Part shown: positions 1-12,603 of the stretch, in pieces
Numbering within the stretch: position 1 is the first letter of the stretch
How the letters are laid out: each line of letters starts with the position of its first letter
NCBI RefSeq assembly: GCF_051020985.1
Contig: NC_135007.1
Span: 14,845,501-14,909,500, forward strand
Reading direction: 5' to 3'
Length of the DNA: 64,000 nt
Source of the DNA: Nomia melanderi
Taxonomy: Eukaryota; Arthropoda; Insecta; Hymenoptera; Halictidae
Position numbers and translations under genes: made by a program
The notes under the pieces: generated by a model
What the model was told of the DNA's origin: nothing
What the model saw: only the letters and a program-made list of their open reading frames with translations
The model's database searches: none

Positions 1-122
1 ACCTTCGAATCTTCAAACCTTCCAATCTTCAAACCTTCCAATCTTCAAACCTTCCAATCTTCAAACCTTCAAACCTTTAAACATTTAAATTTTCAAACAT
101 TCAAACGTTCAAATCATCAAAC
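1..122. repeat. 17-bp minisatellite
   Basis: Tandem copies of accttccaatcttcaaa, exact at first and then decaying to cttcaaac-like units. The array probably extends left of the window. Confidence 0.85.
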
Positions 123-987
123 TCCCACATCTTCCAAATCCCTAACACGTTTGAATCTGAAACTCGGAACAGAGCCATTTCCACGGCGCTGAGAAACGCG
201 ATCGAAGCTCGTTCACCGTTCGATCTTATCGAGCGGCGGCCTCGGCAAGATTTATACCTGTCGTAAAAAGTTTTCCCGAGCTGCGACTCGTACGTGGATG
301 GTGTTGCTGAATCGTTGAAATCGATCTTGCTCGGCGTAACACTCATTTCGGTCAAGGAAAGAAAACGAACGAACGGTTCGGGAAAAAGTCGCTGCGACGC
401 GCCAAGCGCTTCGTTGTTGTTCCAGTTCGCGGTTCCGTGGCTCGCTAGCATAGATCCGGTGGCGATGCATCAGTGGGAAATGCAGTTCGGTGTCAATGCG
501 CCCGCATACCCGATAAACAAATAAATCACACTGATCGAGATCGCTTTCCATTAAGGCAGCTCGCGTAATTCGCGCAATCGCACGCTGTATTCCGCTGCGA
601 CTGTCCCTGTTTCTGTTATTTATAACGAATCGACGCGGACGGAATCCTTAATCGAAGAATGCGATCCGGTTCTCGAAAAATTCTACGACCTACCGTCACC
701 ACGGTATCTCTACTACTATAAATAACACCACACTCGTGACATGAAATAAATCGAGAATATTTTCCACGTTTCAATTACCAAAAATCAACCCTGTAACACG
801 ATTAACACCTAATACTCGAGACTCCTTACTGCAAGAATACAAAAAACTTCGTTCTCCACCATATTAATCAATATATTACCAATTTACAAAGTAACCAGAG
901 TATTAGTAAACAATCCTCCATCGAGTAATCATAAATCTCCGTAACCAAAGTTCATTCAATTAATTCTTCAAGGCACACTTGCATAAA
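123..987. other. No gene seen
   Basis: About 860 bp upstream of a dispersed repeat. Open frames on both strands at 101-551 overlap each other and look like chance frames. If Akap200 has upstream non-coding exons, one could lie here, but no donor stands out. Confidence 0.5.
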
Positions 988-1523
988 TTATCATTTCCAT
1001 TTATGCAATCACATTTATTTTATATCATTGCAAACTAGATGAAAAACTAACTAAAACATTAAACTCTACGACTACGATTAACATCAATTGTTCAAGGTTA
1101 AATTATACACCAGCATGCATAGAAAGCTAAGCAAAGGGACAGTTTTTAACCGACGCAAAGAGTTAACGAATTGACAATGCCCATATTCTGTCTAATTGAA
1201 ACGAAGATACTATTGTGGTATTAATTAGATTTAAGTATGTTTTATTTAAAAAAACAGGAATAGATAATTGAATACAATACAAATAAATAGAAACTATATA
1301 GCTCGCAGTGTACAGGTCTTTTCTCAGGTCAACGCAACTTTGCGGACGCCGATTCTTTGGAATGTAGGAAACCTTCAACGGATGAAGCTAAATTATTGCT
1401 TAAATAACAGCGAAAACAAACTACATACTAATCTCTTGCTGTCCGAGTAATTAATTCATTTGCCTGCGACTTAGTCTTCCAAATATGAAAATTTCATCTC
1501 TCCGAAATGTCGACACGGGTTAA
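988..1523 (+). repeat. Dispersed duplication copy 1 with a family B MITE
   Basis: This sequence recurs in direct orientation at 10941-11441, about 10 kb downstream. The shared non-MITE part (988 to about 1336) is AT-rich. The remainder is a family B element ending cgacacgggttaa. Both copies carry the B element at the same place, so it was there before the duplication. Confidence 0.75.
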
Positions 1524-1781
1524 CACAGACACTGGTGACTGACGCTTCTGAATGTCTAAAAAACAATCGTAACATACAAGACAACCGACGTGAAATAAAA
1601 ATGTTTAACAACGCAACTAAGTTGATAGTGTAACGCAAACGTCGCAACGCCAAACAATTCATAAATATTCCTACTTTTGCCACAAAAGACAAACTCTATG
1701 AGAAAACGCTTAACGCGTTAAAACTACGATGCTACACTATTGTAAGAAGGGTTTCTGACATTCTTATCGGTCTGATTGCAG

Positions 1782-2123
1782 GTCAGTTTCGTTGGACGCG
1801 CGACACCTGATCAACAGCATCCGGAAAGCGCGGGAACGAGGGAGACAGGTGAGACAGAGGAAGGATAGAGAGGCAAACGGAGCAAGATGGGAGGTAGACA
1901 AAGCAGAAGGTCCGTGGACATAACGACGACGCCTAAGAAGGAGGGGTTGCCGGCCGATGGCAGCGTCGGGGATGCCGCAGCACCTGGCGACGGCAAGCTG
2001 GAGAGGATCGAGGAGACCGACACGAAGCCCACCACCAACGGCATAGCGCCGCACACGGACGTGGCCGAGGATAAGGAGAAGGACAAGGATGAGGCCACGG
2101 AAAAGGAGAAGGACAAGGAGAAG
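1782..2123 (+). CDS. Akap200: Akap200 (MARCKS-like A-kinase anchor protein), first coding exon with part of the 5' UTR
   Basis: Coding starts at the ATG at 1887 and runs 79 codons to 2123, followed by a donor (AAG|gtgagg). The protein begins MGGRQSRRSVDITTTPKKEG. Gly2 and Ser6 fit the MGxxxS N-myristoylation signal, which anchors this family at the plasma membrane. The rest is an acidic, Lys/Glu/Thr-rich disordered stretch ending in KEK repeats. The opening resembles Drosophila Akap200, a protein that tethers protein kinase A and binds calmodulin, actin and membrane. The 5' side reads as an acceptor (tctgattgcag, exon start 1782), but the TCAGTT right after it also fits an insect initiator, so a transcription start here is possible. 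A donor-like gacag|gtgaga lies in the leader near 1850. Identity rests mainly on the joined exons, especially the effector motif in the third. Confidence 0.88.
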
Positions 2124-2642
2124 GTGAGGGAACCCGATACCACCCAACCCCCCGGGAGCCTTCGATTTGCTTCTTTATCTCTTCGTTAGACGCGAAACTT
2201 ACGCGGATGCGAGCCTTGATAGGGTACACGTAATTATCGGACCGTGGAATTTCAATTATACATTTTTCAACCGGCCGACCGTTGAGTGAGACCTCTCCGC
2301 CGTCCGTTCGTTACAGAAATCGTTCTAGGAAATCGAGAAGGAAATACTCGAATGCTGGGGATTCTTCTATTAAGGCTCCTCGGACTTTTCAGCTGAGTAT
2401 AGTTACACGATTGCATCGAATTCTATGGTGTAATATTGGATCGTACGTTTCGAAAGAAAGTTTCTTCGATGGGCTCTGTAGAAACTACGGTGAAGTTTCA
2501 TTTCGATTGATTGGCATTGAATCAAGTCCAGTGCTTACACGAACCTACTGTTTTCGTTCAGTCTTCTACGTTTAATGATGTAAATATTGGCAGAGGAATT
2601 CTCTGTATCAAGAATCGCGTGAGCCTCTCGAATGAGAGACTA

Positions 2643-3076
2643 TTAACCCTTTGCACTCGAGAATGTTTTTCGCAGTAAGTATTCATCTTTTGATGAAATG
2701 TCAGTGGTATTCTTTGTAATTAACGTAAAGAGATACCTTGCGTAAATTAAGTGATAGAACTATATTTCGATGTTCCATGTGTTCGTATATTATAGAAAAT
2801 TTAATATTTTCAATTTTACAATTTTCTTGGGTCAAAATAGGTTAACCCTTTGAACTCGGAAGTTTCTCAATGGAAATGTTCATTTCCTGACGAGATATAG
2901 GTCATGTTGTTTGAAACTAACGATAATTCGTAGATAAATCAAGCAACAGAGATGTTTTATTTCAATATTTCACGTAGCAAGTTAAACTTCAATTTAAAAT
3001 ATTAAATATTCAACTTCACATTTCTGCTGCATCAAATCAAGTGGTGACTGAGTCACCTCTCGAGTGCAAGGGTTAA
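2643..3076. mobile_element. Two abutting family A piggyBac-like MITEs
   Basis: The first begins TTAACCCTTTGCACTCGAG at 2643 and is cut short near 2840. The second runs 2842-3076 from TTAACCCTTTGAACTCGG to gagtgcaagggttaa. The first matches the 43941-44138 copy. Confidence 0.75.
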
Positions 3077-4290
3077 ATTCACCGGTAGATCGTTATCTGT
3101 CGATGATCGCCGACAGAAGTTGGGCCACGCAGTTTCCCAGATAACGAACGCCCGACCAGAACCCGAGGAGACATACACCGCAGGGATTTGTGCAATCGCG
3201 ACGGGTCTCGAGTCGAAAGTTGCAGGACGGGTCGCGTGCACCGCGTCTCGGCGATATCCCGCGAGATCACCGGTTCCCCGTATCTTGAGCTCCTCTAATC
3301 GCGACGCGAACGATGATTCACGCGTCCGTAGATCATCTGCGTTCGAAGCTACCTCGAAGTTATCAGCTCTGCGAAGCGCGCGGCGATGAATCAGCCTTCG
3401 AAACTTCGAGATACTAGTGTTTACCTAGATACTATCGTCTCGATTGTATCTAACTCAATCAATAACGATGGCGCGATACGATCTATACTGACAATACCAC
3501 TGAATAGATCAGTTTTTCTGTTTTGTTACGGTAGAGAGAATAAAAAGAACTCCCTTTACAACGGAGTAACTACAAAACGCCTCGTGACAGGTGGAAAACT
3601 GAAACAGGGGATGATTCTGCATTAAAAACTGAATAGAAAACATACAAGAAAGTTTCCCGTGCGACCCTTCGTTACCGAGATAATCGAGTTCAAAAGCTCG
3701 TGCCCTCAGTTCAGCTGTCTGTGCATGACCTACCGTATCTACTCGTGACTTCTAAGGCGTTCCAACTTTGTCGAATATCTCGAAAACGAAAGTTCCTAGA
3801 GAGAAATCGTATCCCACATTTTCGATTCATTTGTTCGTGTAGATTCATCCCTTGTAGACTTCATCCCCTAATGTAAGAAGCCCTGCGCGCAGTTCGATCG
3901 GAAGGGGAAAAGAAATTTCAGCTACTTAACCACTCGTGATACATCGGTTATTGCAGCGCTCCTCGATGAAATTCATGCGTCACCGCCTCTAAGGAAGTGT
4001 ATTATGTTCAGACAGCCGGTTCCTGATTACTCTACCGTGTCGCTAGCCCGTCTCCATCGCCGCGTTGCACAATCGGCTGTCCGCGCACGTGGCACGTCGC
4101 GCAGTACTATTCTGAGACTGACCTAGGAGATATGCTACGTGTTTGACGCCTTCGGGACGCTTTGATCGCTAGAAAAATCGAAACGGTCCTTCGGGGACAG
4201 TCTCGCGGGACACCTGGATCAGTCACTGGTATCTTGATGATACATGCGAATCAGTAACAATAGAAAAACCAGTGGCAACAACGTTGGCTT
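3077..4290. other. No gene seen (intron 1)
   Basis: About 1.2 kb of mostly unique sequence, GC-rich at 3080-3400. Short overlapping frames on both strands show no splice-bounded exon. Confidence 0.5.
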
Positions 4291-4522
4291 TTAACACTTA
4301 GCACTGCAGATTGTTTTGTAATCTATCAACTGCAATTTTTATAGTATTAGCGAAAATGAGAAATGCTATAACATTCCTTCGATCTTTTGTTTTCCTTAGT
4401 ACAAAATTTGGATGCGTGAAAAATGTAATAATTGAATAATTTCTCATTTTCGCTAGGGATACTATAAAAATTAGTTGCAGTTGCTGATAGATTACGAAAC
4501 AACCTGGAGTTCTAAGGGTTAA
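4291..4522. mobile_element. Family C piggyBac-like MITE, complete
   Basis: A 232-bp element from TTAACACTTAGCACTGCAG to the inverted end gagttctaagggttaa. The two ends are complementary over roughly 80 bp, through attttcgct and ttatagtat motifs, so it could fold into one long hairpin. Confidence 0.8.
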
Positions 4523-4670
4523 GATTACTACGTTACACAGGTAAATTATGTAGGAGAATAAAAATTCTACGAAACTTTGTAATATGAAATTCTTTAAGTT
4601 TCATTAGGAATACCATACGAATGGTTAAACATTTCCTCTTAAAATTCTAATTCTCTTTCACTATAAATCT

Positions 4671-4905
4671 GTATTAGCTTCCACAAACACATTTCCTTTT
4701 TCACAAGCCAATGATATTCACGCTATAGTAGCTCTTAAAAAAACTGTGCTATCTCTACTTATCCTCCAACTATACAGAAAAATTCTGCATTAACTTCCAC
4801 AAACATATTTCTTTTCTCACAAGCCAATGATATTCACGCTATAGTAGCTCTTAAAAAAACTGGTCTCTCTACTTATCCTCCATCAACCATACAGAAAAAT
4901 TAACC
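4671..4905. repeat. Tandem duplication of about 117 bp
   Basis: Two head-to-tail copies share gccaatgatattcacgctat and agtagctcttaaaaaaactg, with small differences. Confidence 0.85.
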
Positions 4906-5884
4906 GTCTGGAGTGCTGTTCATTGATAGAATAACAATTTATTTCGCCAGTTCCCTTCGCTATTCGTTTTCCTCTTCGCTTATTCGCTATCTGAAAGCGT
5001 CGTCCGACCTGTCATCTTCCATCAACACCACGCCGGCATTCAATACCAACGAGAGCCGAAAATCACCGGCTGCCGCGTCGAGGTAAAAGGTGTCACCCAG
5101 CCACGTCGGCGAGCATCGAAAGTTCGAACTGTCGCTCTCGACGAGCGCCGCGCGTCGAGCGTGTCAGTGTATTAACGTGAAATGCTCTCGGAGCTAGACG
5201 AAACTCGATATTTCCTCGATTGAGCAACCCCGGCGGCTGTCATGCACCAGATACGCCGGCGCGCGCGAGGGAAAAAGAAAATCCACGAAAGTCCGGGGGG
5301 AAAGAGAAAGAGAAAGAGGAAGAGGAAGAGGAAGACCGCCTCGTTCCTCCGCTCTGCCTCTTCCTTTCATTTCCGTTCAATAAGAAAAGCACCCGGTGCC
5401 TCGTACTTTCTTCTCCTTTCGATCGGCGCGAGCGCAGGAGCTCGCCGAGGGACGCTTATCTTCGCTCGTCCGCGATTTAACGCGGTTTCCGCGAACGTTC
5501 CGCGGCGTTACCTCCGCGGCCGGTGTTGTGGTTTCCAAGCGGCGGCCGCCGTTGCACGTTCCATCGATCGGCCGTTGCATTTCTAGAGCGGGAAAGGCGT
5601 ACACTCGGCTTCCTGGAAAGAGTGTATTTTTATACGCGCATTACGCCCATTGTACCACTTTGCTCGGCCAGGATAACGATCTTTGTCGAAACGCCTCGCC
5701 TAGATTCGCACCTGGAGGGAACGAGCGAGCTATGGCCAACGAATGCTTCCGTTGGAATATTTTTCTTGCCGATCCGCGCCTCGAGCTGTTCGGAGGGTGT
5801 AGGCGTGTAGGAGGATCTTATTTGAGCCTCATTCGTGGGATAGAGTGGTTTCGGTAATTGGATTACTGCCATTTTGGGAATTGA
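4906..5884. other. GC-rich intronic stretch with purine tract, no gene called
   Basis: Contains a GAAAGA/GAAGAG purine run near 5299-5335 and a CpG-dense region at 5440-5560. Long frames overlap on both strands (to 153 codons), as expected from base composition. A TCAGTG at about 5165 could be an initiator for an internal promoter, but nothing else supports one. Confidence 0.45.
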
Positions 5885-6412
5885 ATGTTTGAGTTATCGA
5901 ACTATGAAGTTTCTGAGTTGTTGAATGCTCGAATTATAGAATTTCTGAGTTACGGAATGATATAATTATAAAATTTCTGAGTTATTGAATGCTCGAATTA
6001 TAAAATCTCTGAGTTCTTCAATGCTCGAATTATAAAATTTTTGAGTTACTGAATGTTCCAATTATAAAATTTCTGAGTTGTCGAATGCTCGGATTATAAA
6101 ATTTTTGAGTTCTTGAATGCTCGAACTGTGAAATTTCCGAGTTATTGAATGCTCGAATTATAAAATTTCTGAATCACTGAACGCTCGAATTATAATATTT
6201 CTGAGTTATTAAATGTTTCAATTATAAAATTTCTGAGTTATTGAATCTTCGAATTATAAAATTTCTGAGTTACTGAATGTTCCAATTATAAAATTGCTGA
6301 GTTATTGAATGCTTGAATTATAAAACTGCTGAGTTATTAAATGCTCGAATTATAAAATTTCTAAGTTATCGAATGCTCGCATCATAAAATTTCTGAATCA
6401 CTGAACGTCCGA
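5885..6412. repeat. 32-bp minisatellite, about 16 copies
   Basis: The unit is roughly ctgagttattgaatgctcga followed by attataaaattt. Copies differ by substitutions, mostly in the ctcgaa/ttccaa position. Confidence 0.93.
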
Positions 6413-7100
6413 TCTATTAAACTGAATTTCCAAACGTTTTAATTACTGCAATAACCTTCTACCATCGCTCAGTTTCCACGATAACAGATAAGAGAAGAAA
6501 CTTCTCCGGCATCTTTAGATACAATTACCGAACTTTCGCCATCTTAGTAATACATTCCCCATTATCCCCTGTTTCTTTCGTCTGATGAATATTAAGACTC
6601 CCTAACTGCAGAACAACAAGAGCGATAACTCAACTTCTAATTGGCAGGCATGGAATTCGCGTTTCGAGTATAGTTCGCTCGTTGCTCCCTCACCTCGCTG
6701 ATCCCGGAGCAACATTAGCAATGAAACATTCATTCGCTCGAGAAACACTGCGCTCGTTCCGAAACCGTAACACGCTCGGAACTTTCGAGGTGGTAAAATG
6801 CATGTACGCGAGCCGAAATGAATTCCGCGGGGCGCGAGAAGGAAAGTGCGATCCCGCGAAACGTTGTTGTTTCGGCGTATCGCGCGCGGACGTAACACGG
6901 TATCGATTTCTCGATCTCGCTTTCACGCGCGAGCCGCGCTGGAACCGCGTTACGGTAATTCTCCGCGGACGTATTATCAACCCGCCGGCGATCCGGCGTC
7001 GAACGCGCGTCGAGATAGCTGTGCTCGAGCTCCCGGCGAGATAAGGTTGCGTAATTGCTGGATGGAAATTTTCTGGAATCACCTTTAACAACAATCTTAT
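6413..7100. other. No gene seen (intron 1)
   Basis: A GC-rich block at 6680-7070 has open frames on both strands (up to 138 codons) in several phases at once, with no acceptor/donor pair that favours one. Confidence 0.5.
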
Positions 7101-7102
7101 AC

Positions 7103-7560
7103 TTAACCCTTCGCGGACGAAGATTCTTCGGAATACGCAAGATCATCAGCAGACGAAGCTAAATGATACAATTGCCTAAATAGGAAAAACAGAAGCTACG
7201 TGCTGATCTCTTACTATTTGAGCAATTCAATCATTTGTTCGTGAGTCAGTCTTCAAAAGTTAAAGGAAATTTGAATTTTCTCAGTTAGGAAGAACGAACA
7301 TTCTATAAGATTTCATTCTTCGACGCGAGCTCCGATAAACAATCTCATATTTAATCCTTTATAGACGATGATTCTTCGGAATACACAAGATCTTCAGCAG
7401 ACGAAGCTAAATGATACATCAATTGCCTAAATAGGAAAAACAGAAGCTACGTGCTGATCTCTTACTATTCGAGTAATTCAATTTGCGAGTCAGTCTTCGA
7501 AAGTTAAAGGAAATTTGAATTTTCTCAGTTTCGGAAGAACATTCTACAAGACTTCACTCG
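7103..7560 (+). repeat. Tandem duplication of about 246 bp, each unit with a family B MITE
   Basis: Family B ends start at 7103 (TTAACCCTTCGCGGACGAAG) and 7351 (ttaatcctttatagacga). Both are followed by cagacgaagctaaatgata and ctacgtgctgatctcttact, then by the same flank (agttaaaggaaatttgaatt). The duplication therefore included flanking DNA. Confidence 0.8.
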
Positions 7561-8900
7561 CGTCATTCATAACATTCGCAACTTTTTCACGCTTCGAATT
7601 CCTAATTCCACTGAAATAAATCATTTCTTCAAATGAATATTCAAAAACAACATTCATCCATAGATTCAAAGCTAGCAATTTTTAAATTCCCTCTATTCCT
7701 TCTACATCTAATCGCATTAACCCCTACTTCCCCCGCGGAGTGAATTAATTTCACTAACGAGCAGCTCGTTCATTCGATTCTATCGTGGGACAGGGTAATC
7801 AGGATAATTCGATTACCCGGATAATAAGAGTGCAACGTAATCGAATCTCCCCTCGCAACCCCGTTAATCAAAGTATTCTCACACGACGAATGAAATTTTC
7901 ATTAAAAATTGAACGCGGTTCGAAAGAAACTCGCGGCTCGTCTGTACCGTTGAGTTTGCACAGGTGAGCGCGTACCGTGGTTAACTGTAATCGCGTCTCG
8001 CCGAGCGTTCTTGCGCCGGCGCTGCGCATACCTAACTGTCCTAGACAGAACGAATCCTTCAGCCGTCGACGCTGCTCGAAAAATCAAAATCAAAATCAAC
8101 ATACAACGCGAAGACAGCGCTCGAACTCATCGGGAACGTCTCGAGGCTCGACGGTTTCTCAGCGTCGGCTCGAATCTCGCGAAATCTCGAGGAGCAGCAG
8201 GTGCGCCCGACCACTCGGCGAGTCCGCCGGCTCCTCTCGTCGAACACCTGCCCAGGTTTTTTCATTTTTTTCGCGATCCAAGGATCTACGACGCCGCTCG
8301 AGCGAGTCGGGCTGCTGGCGGCCGCACTGTGCCACGAATAATTTAACGCATTCCGTTCCGTGTTGCCGGTATGAGTCACCGCGCGGAGACCGAAGCGATT
8401 AACTCCACTTACCGAATGTTCGTCAATTTTAATGGCGCGCGCAACGGTCACCCGGCTCTCCGCGAAAGCCGTTTCATCGAATCTCTCGGTTTTTCGTTTC
8501 ACGAGGTTAATCGCTCCCCGGCGAACGAGTGGCTCGTGTGCCGGACAAAATAATGGAAACATTGCTCGCGAGTCCTGTATTGTGTGCGCGCGCCCGGGTT
8601 TAGTGGCCGTAAAACTGAACGCTTGAGAAACTTCTGCGCAAAGAATGGTTTAATGCCCTATTAAACGTTATTCGGGATCCGCACGATCACGAGATAAGTA
8701 TAATGTACAGTGCGTTCCTCGGGAACCTCGATACTCGAACATCAATCGCTGCTCTATGGAATATCTTAGTTAACGCGGAATCTTCACGAAATTCGCTTCA
8801 ATCTTCCAATTCCTCCGTGGAAACTCGAAAAATTCTATCGATGTTCAACTGTTTTATAACTCAATTCGCACTTTGGCGAATTTCCCTAGTGACTTCTCTG
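7561..8900. other. No gene seen (intron 1)
   Basis: AT-rich to about 7900, then CpG-dense to 8600. The longest frames (167 codons minus, 141 plus) overlap each other and show no family features. Confidence 0.5.
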
Positions 8901-9100
8901 TTTGACCCTTTGCACTCGGAAGTGTTTCATTAGAAGTATTTTAACGTCTTCTAATGAGATAGAGAGGATATTTTGTGAAACTAAATCGACGAGAAATCAC
9001 ACATCGAGGGACAAAGCTATTTTGTTTGAATATTTCTCAAATCGATGCGTTGCACGGAGTTTAATATTAAGTATCAGGTTTTATAGTTTTACTGTGTGAA
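8901..9100. mobile_element. Family A MITE remnant
   Basis: Begins tttgaccctttgcactcgg (TTAA mutated to TTGA) and follows the family A body (tgtttcattagaagtat, gaggatattttgtgaa). The far end is lost. Confidence 0.65.
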
Positions 9101-10940
9101 ATCAATTTAACCGTTATTCCGGATGATTTTGTAATCCACGCTATAACGTAACATAATATTCTTTAGATGATTGTCCTTAGAAAATTCGCATATGTGCTAT
9201 ACAATCTCACGTCACTTTCAACTTTATTCACCAAAATGTTCAATAAAATCGCTTTATTCTCCAAAGAATGTTTTCCAAAGGTGTACAGCAGCGCCTCTAT
9301 ACAATTATATTAATATAGATAGAAACCAAAAATACAAATAAATAAATACAGATAAATATTACATAAGTAGATAAAGAAAAACAGTGATAGATAGATACAC
9401 AGTATAGGTAAACACAGTGCTCGGTTAAATTTCACCAAAATATTCAATACCACAGATATCCCAATGAAGCCCATAGATTGCAATATCTCAACTACCCTGT
9501 CGACAAACCTAAAACCAGAAATCGTTCGATTCATCCCGAAATCTCCGAAGCCAACCGCAAATCTGAAAATAATAAGAATCCACCTAGCGAGCAGAGGCGA
9601 CCGGACCTTACTTTCGCAACCTTGACCGTGCAATTTAACAGCTCCGGTGCACGTTAGGCGAGCCGGCTCGCTCGCGTGTCGGGCCCGCTTCAATTAAAAC
9701 ACTATTTCGAAGTCGTAAACGTAGCTGGCTACCGGCGCGGCGTGTCGGCCGTGTTCCCCGGCCTTTTTTCTCGATTTTTCCATAAACCCCGCTCCCGGCT
9801 CTTTTTCCTCCTTTTACGAGCGCGCCGAACGCGGTGCGTTTAATCGGGCCATCGCGTCGGTCGCGCCGATTCCCGGCCGCGTGCATCGCCGAGTGACCTG
9901 AATACCGCGTTCGGTTTTATTTCGCGCGATCGAGCGTGTTCCCGCGGCACGCGATCTCTTTCGAGCGTCCGAGAACTATCTTTTCCAGCGAGGGAGAGAG
10001 AGAGGGAGAGGGGGGGCGCGGCCGTTTCCGCGTGAATCATCGTGAGACGCATGCGATCCGCGCGGTTTATTAATTAATACGGGCCGAGTCATCTGTTCGG
10101 CCGCGTTAATTGGCGCTCGGCCGTCGAATGGAATTCGAGCGAGCTTCTTTTCTCCTCTCGCCGGCTGGAGGGAGTCGCGAGGCGAGGGAGAGAGTTTGTT
10201 TTTGCGCGGTGTTGATGGATTCGTCTTCGGAATGATTAATGCGTCCGATGTTGTGTTTGCTCAGTTGTTTCTTTTCCTCGTGCGCTTGGTAATTCGATAA
10301 ACAGACTTGGTGTAATTGTAATATGTAACGATGGTCTGATGGACGAGCGGATTGTAGTTGTAGATTCGGATTGGCTGGGAGACTAGGGATTGCTCTATGA
10401 ATTGTAAATTGGTAATTTTAAATTGTCTGGGAACTGTTTGAAGAGTGTGTTGAGAATTGATTATCAATTGATCATTCGACGAGCATTTCTTCCATAGATT
10501 ACGAATTTCATTCAGTTTCTCGCTGAATTATTTGGTCTGCTTATCGTTTAACGCGAGAGCAGGACGAAGGAGAATGTTGTTAATAGCCGTTCTCGAAAGG
10601 CGGATCGCTTTTCGGTTCACGGCTACGAACGAAAGCGATTCCCGAGTCGCTGGAACTCGAATCGATCACGGAAGGTTCGGCCGATTATCCGCACGAAACT
10701 CGCTCAATCGTCCTTGTCCCGTCCCGTGCTCGGGCTGGTTTTATTGCTCGATCGCGCGAGATGAATTCCTGCGCTCGGAAATTCGTGCGAATGTTCGGCT
10801 AGCGTGAGCAGCGATGAGCCATGTCACTCGATTCGCGAAAATTCAACGGAAACAGTGCTTTCCTCCTATCGATCGTTGCGATTCAGAGGAAACAGCCTGG
10901 AATTCTAATCTCTCTAAAGGAAAATGGAAATAATCGGAAA
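9101..10940. other. No gene seen (intron 1)
   Basis: A short AT-rich segment, then a CpG-dense block (9600-10250) with a GGGAGAGAGAGAG run at 9990-10017, then mixed sequence. No splice-bounded exon was found. Confidence 0.5.
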
Positions 10941-11441
10941 TTATTATTTCCATTTACGCAATCACATTTACTTTATATCATTGCAAACTAGATGAAAAAC
11001 TAACTAAAACATTAAACTCTACGACTATGCGATTAACATCAACTGTTCGAGGTTAAATTATACACCAGCATGCATAGAAAGCTAAGCAAAGGGACAGTAT
11101 TTAACCGATCCAGCCGCAAAGAGTTAACGAATTGACAATGCCTATATTCTGTCTAATTGAAACGAAGATACTATTGTGGTATTAATTGAATTTAAGTATG
11201 TTTTATTTAAAACAAACATAGGAATAGATAATTGAATAAAATACAAGTAAATAGAAACGATATAGCTCGCAGTGTACAGGTCTTCTCTCTTCTCAGGTCA
11301 ACGCAGCATTAGTTGCTTAATTAATATAAAAAAAGGAAACTACGTACTGGTATCTTGCTATTCAAGTAATCAAATCATTCACTTAGCTTTAAATATGAAA
11401 CTTTCATCTCGAAATGTAGACATTCGTCCGCAAAGGGTTAA
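10941..11441 (+). repeat. Dispersed duplication copy 2 with a shortened family B MITE
   Basis: Direct repeat of 988-1523, matching over ttccatttacgcaatcacat, accagcatgcatagaaagct and ctcgcagtgtacaggtctt. Its B element has lost about 60 bp of its left part and ends cgtccgcaaagggttaa at 11441. Confidence 0.78.
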
Positions 11442-12324
11442 CCAAAGCATCGTAATTCCAAAAAAGTAAAACAAAAGGTTAGAAGCATTATTCACAAAAT
11501 TAAGCGGGGATCCAAATTCGTAAATCGACTTTATTTTCCGAATCATCGATTCGTCGTCAGAGTAACAATCTCATGAAACGATTCCACGTTTCAGCCTGCG
11601 AAATGAATCGGTTCGAATGAATGGTCCGTTTAATAAGAATGAACGCGTTCCCGCTCGTATTTCAATTTCGTCGGTCGAAGGTACGGGCGATCGTTCGTTC
11701 GATAGTTGTAAATGCGCCGTAACACCGAGCTCTCCTCGTTTCGCAGCGTTCTCGTGACCGGCACCGCTCGTTTTTCCGCTCGACGGGAACCGGACGATTT
11801 TTGTTAGTCGGCTACGCTCGCGTCTGATTCAGGTGTACGGAATTTCGTCGCAGAAACCGCGGCGCTCTGTGCACCTGCTACGTCGGTTTATGGTGTCCTT
11901 CGTTCCGCGTCCTCGAATTTCTTGGTATTCCGATATCGTTCGATAGACAAATGGAGATTTCTCGGCGAGGGCCGGCACGCCGTTCGGCGCATATCAAGCT
12001 CGCGCTGATAAATCATTGGCAATCGGGTTGCGCGTATGATTGTTTTATTTATAGCGCGGTCGACGCTTTCATTGCCGCGTTTCCATGAATATGCACGCCG
12101 CGAGTGCATCCTAGAGAAAAAAACATGTTATTGCCAAACACCGGCCATTCGATGGATTTCAGCGCATTCCGATGCATTTCGGTGCATTCGGATGCATTTC
12201 GATGGAATTCCCGTTTCGCTGTGATATTCTATTCGTGATACTTGGAATACGATACTAATGTTACTAGTATTATAATACTAATAACGATTTCGAACCTATA
12301 AATATCTCGTCACTTAACGACGTC
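11442..12324. other. No gene seen (intron 1)
   Basis: CpG-rich unique sequence. A small run of 10-11-bp gcatttcggt-like repeats lies at 12158-12210. Confidence 0.5.
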
Positions 12325-12402
12325 ACATTTTCGCTAGGGATACTATAAAAATTAGCTGTAGTTGCTGACAGGTTACAAACCATCTAGAGTGCTAAGGGTT
12401 AA
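12325..12402. mobile_element. Family C MITE, one end only
   Basis: Has attttcgctagggatactat, then gagtgctaagggttaa at 12402. The other end is missing. Confidence 0.65.
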
Positions 12403-12603
12403 CACGTTGTCAAGAGGAAAATACACAGAATGGAGAAAATATGATATTAACCTCCAAATTTCTTTCGCATTATTCCCTCGATAACGAAATTGGATATTTT
12501 TCTCTAGTTTTTATTGTCGAGGATCAATCAAATACGACGAATGAATATCTCGAGTGTTGCTTGTACCCCTAACAGTATAATTAAGCGAATATAAAAGGAA
12601 ATA

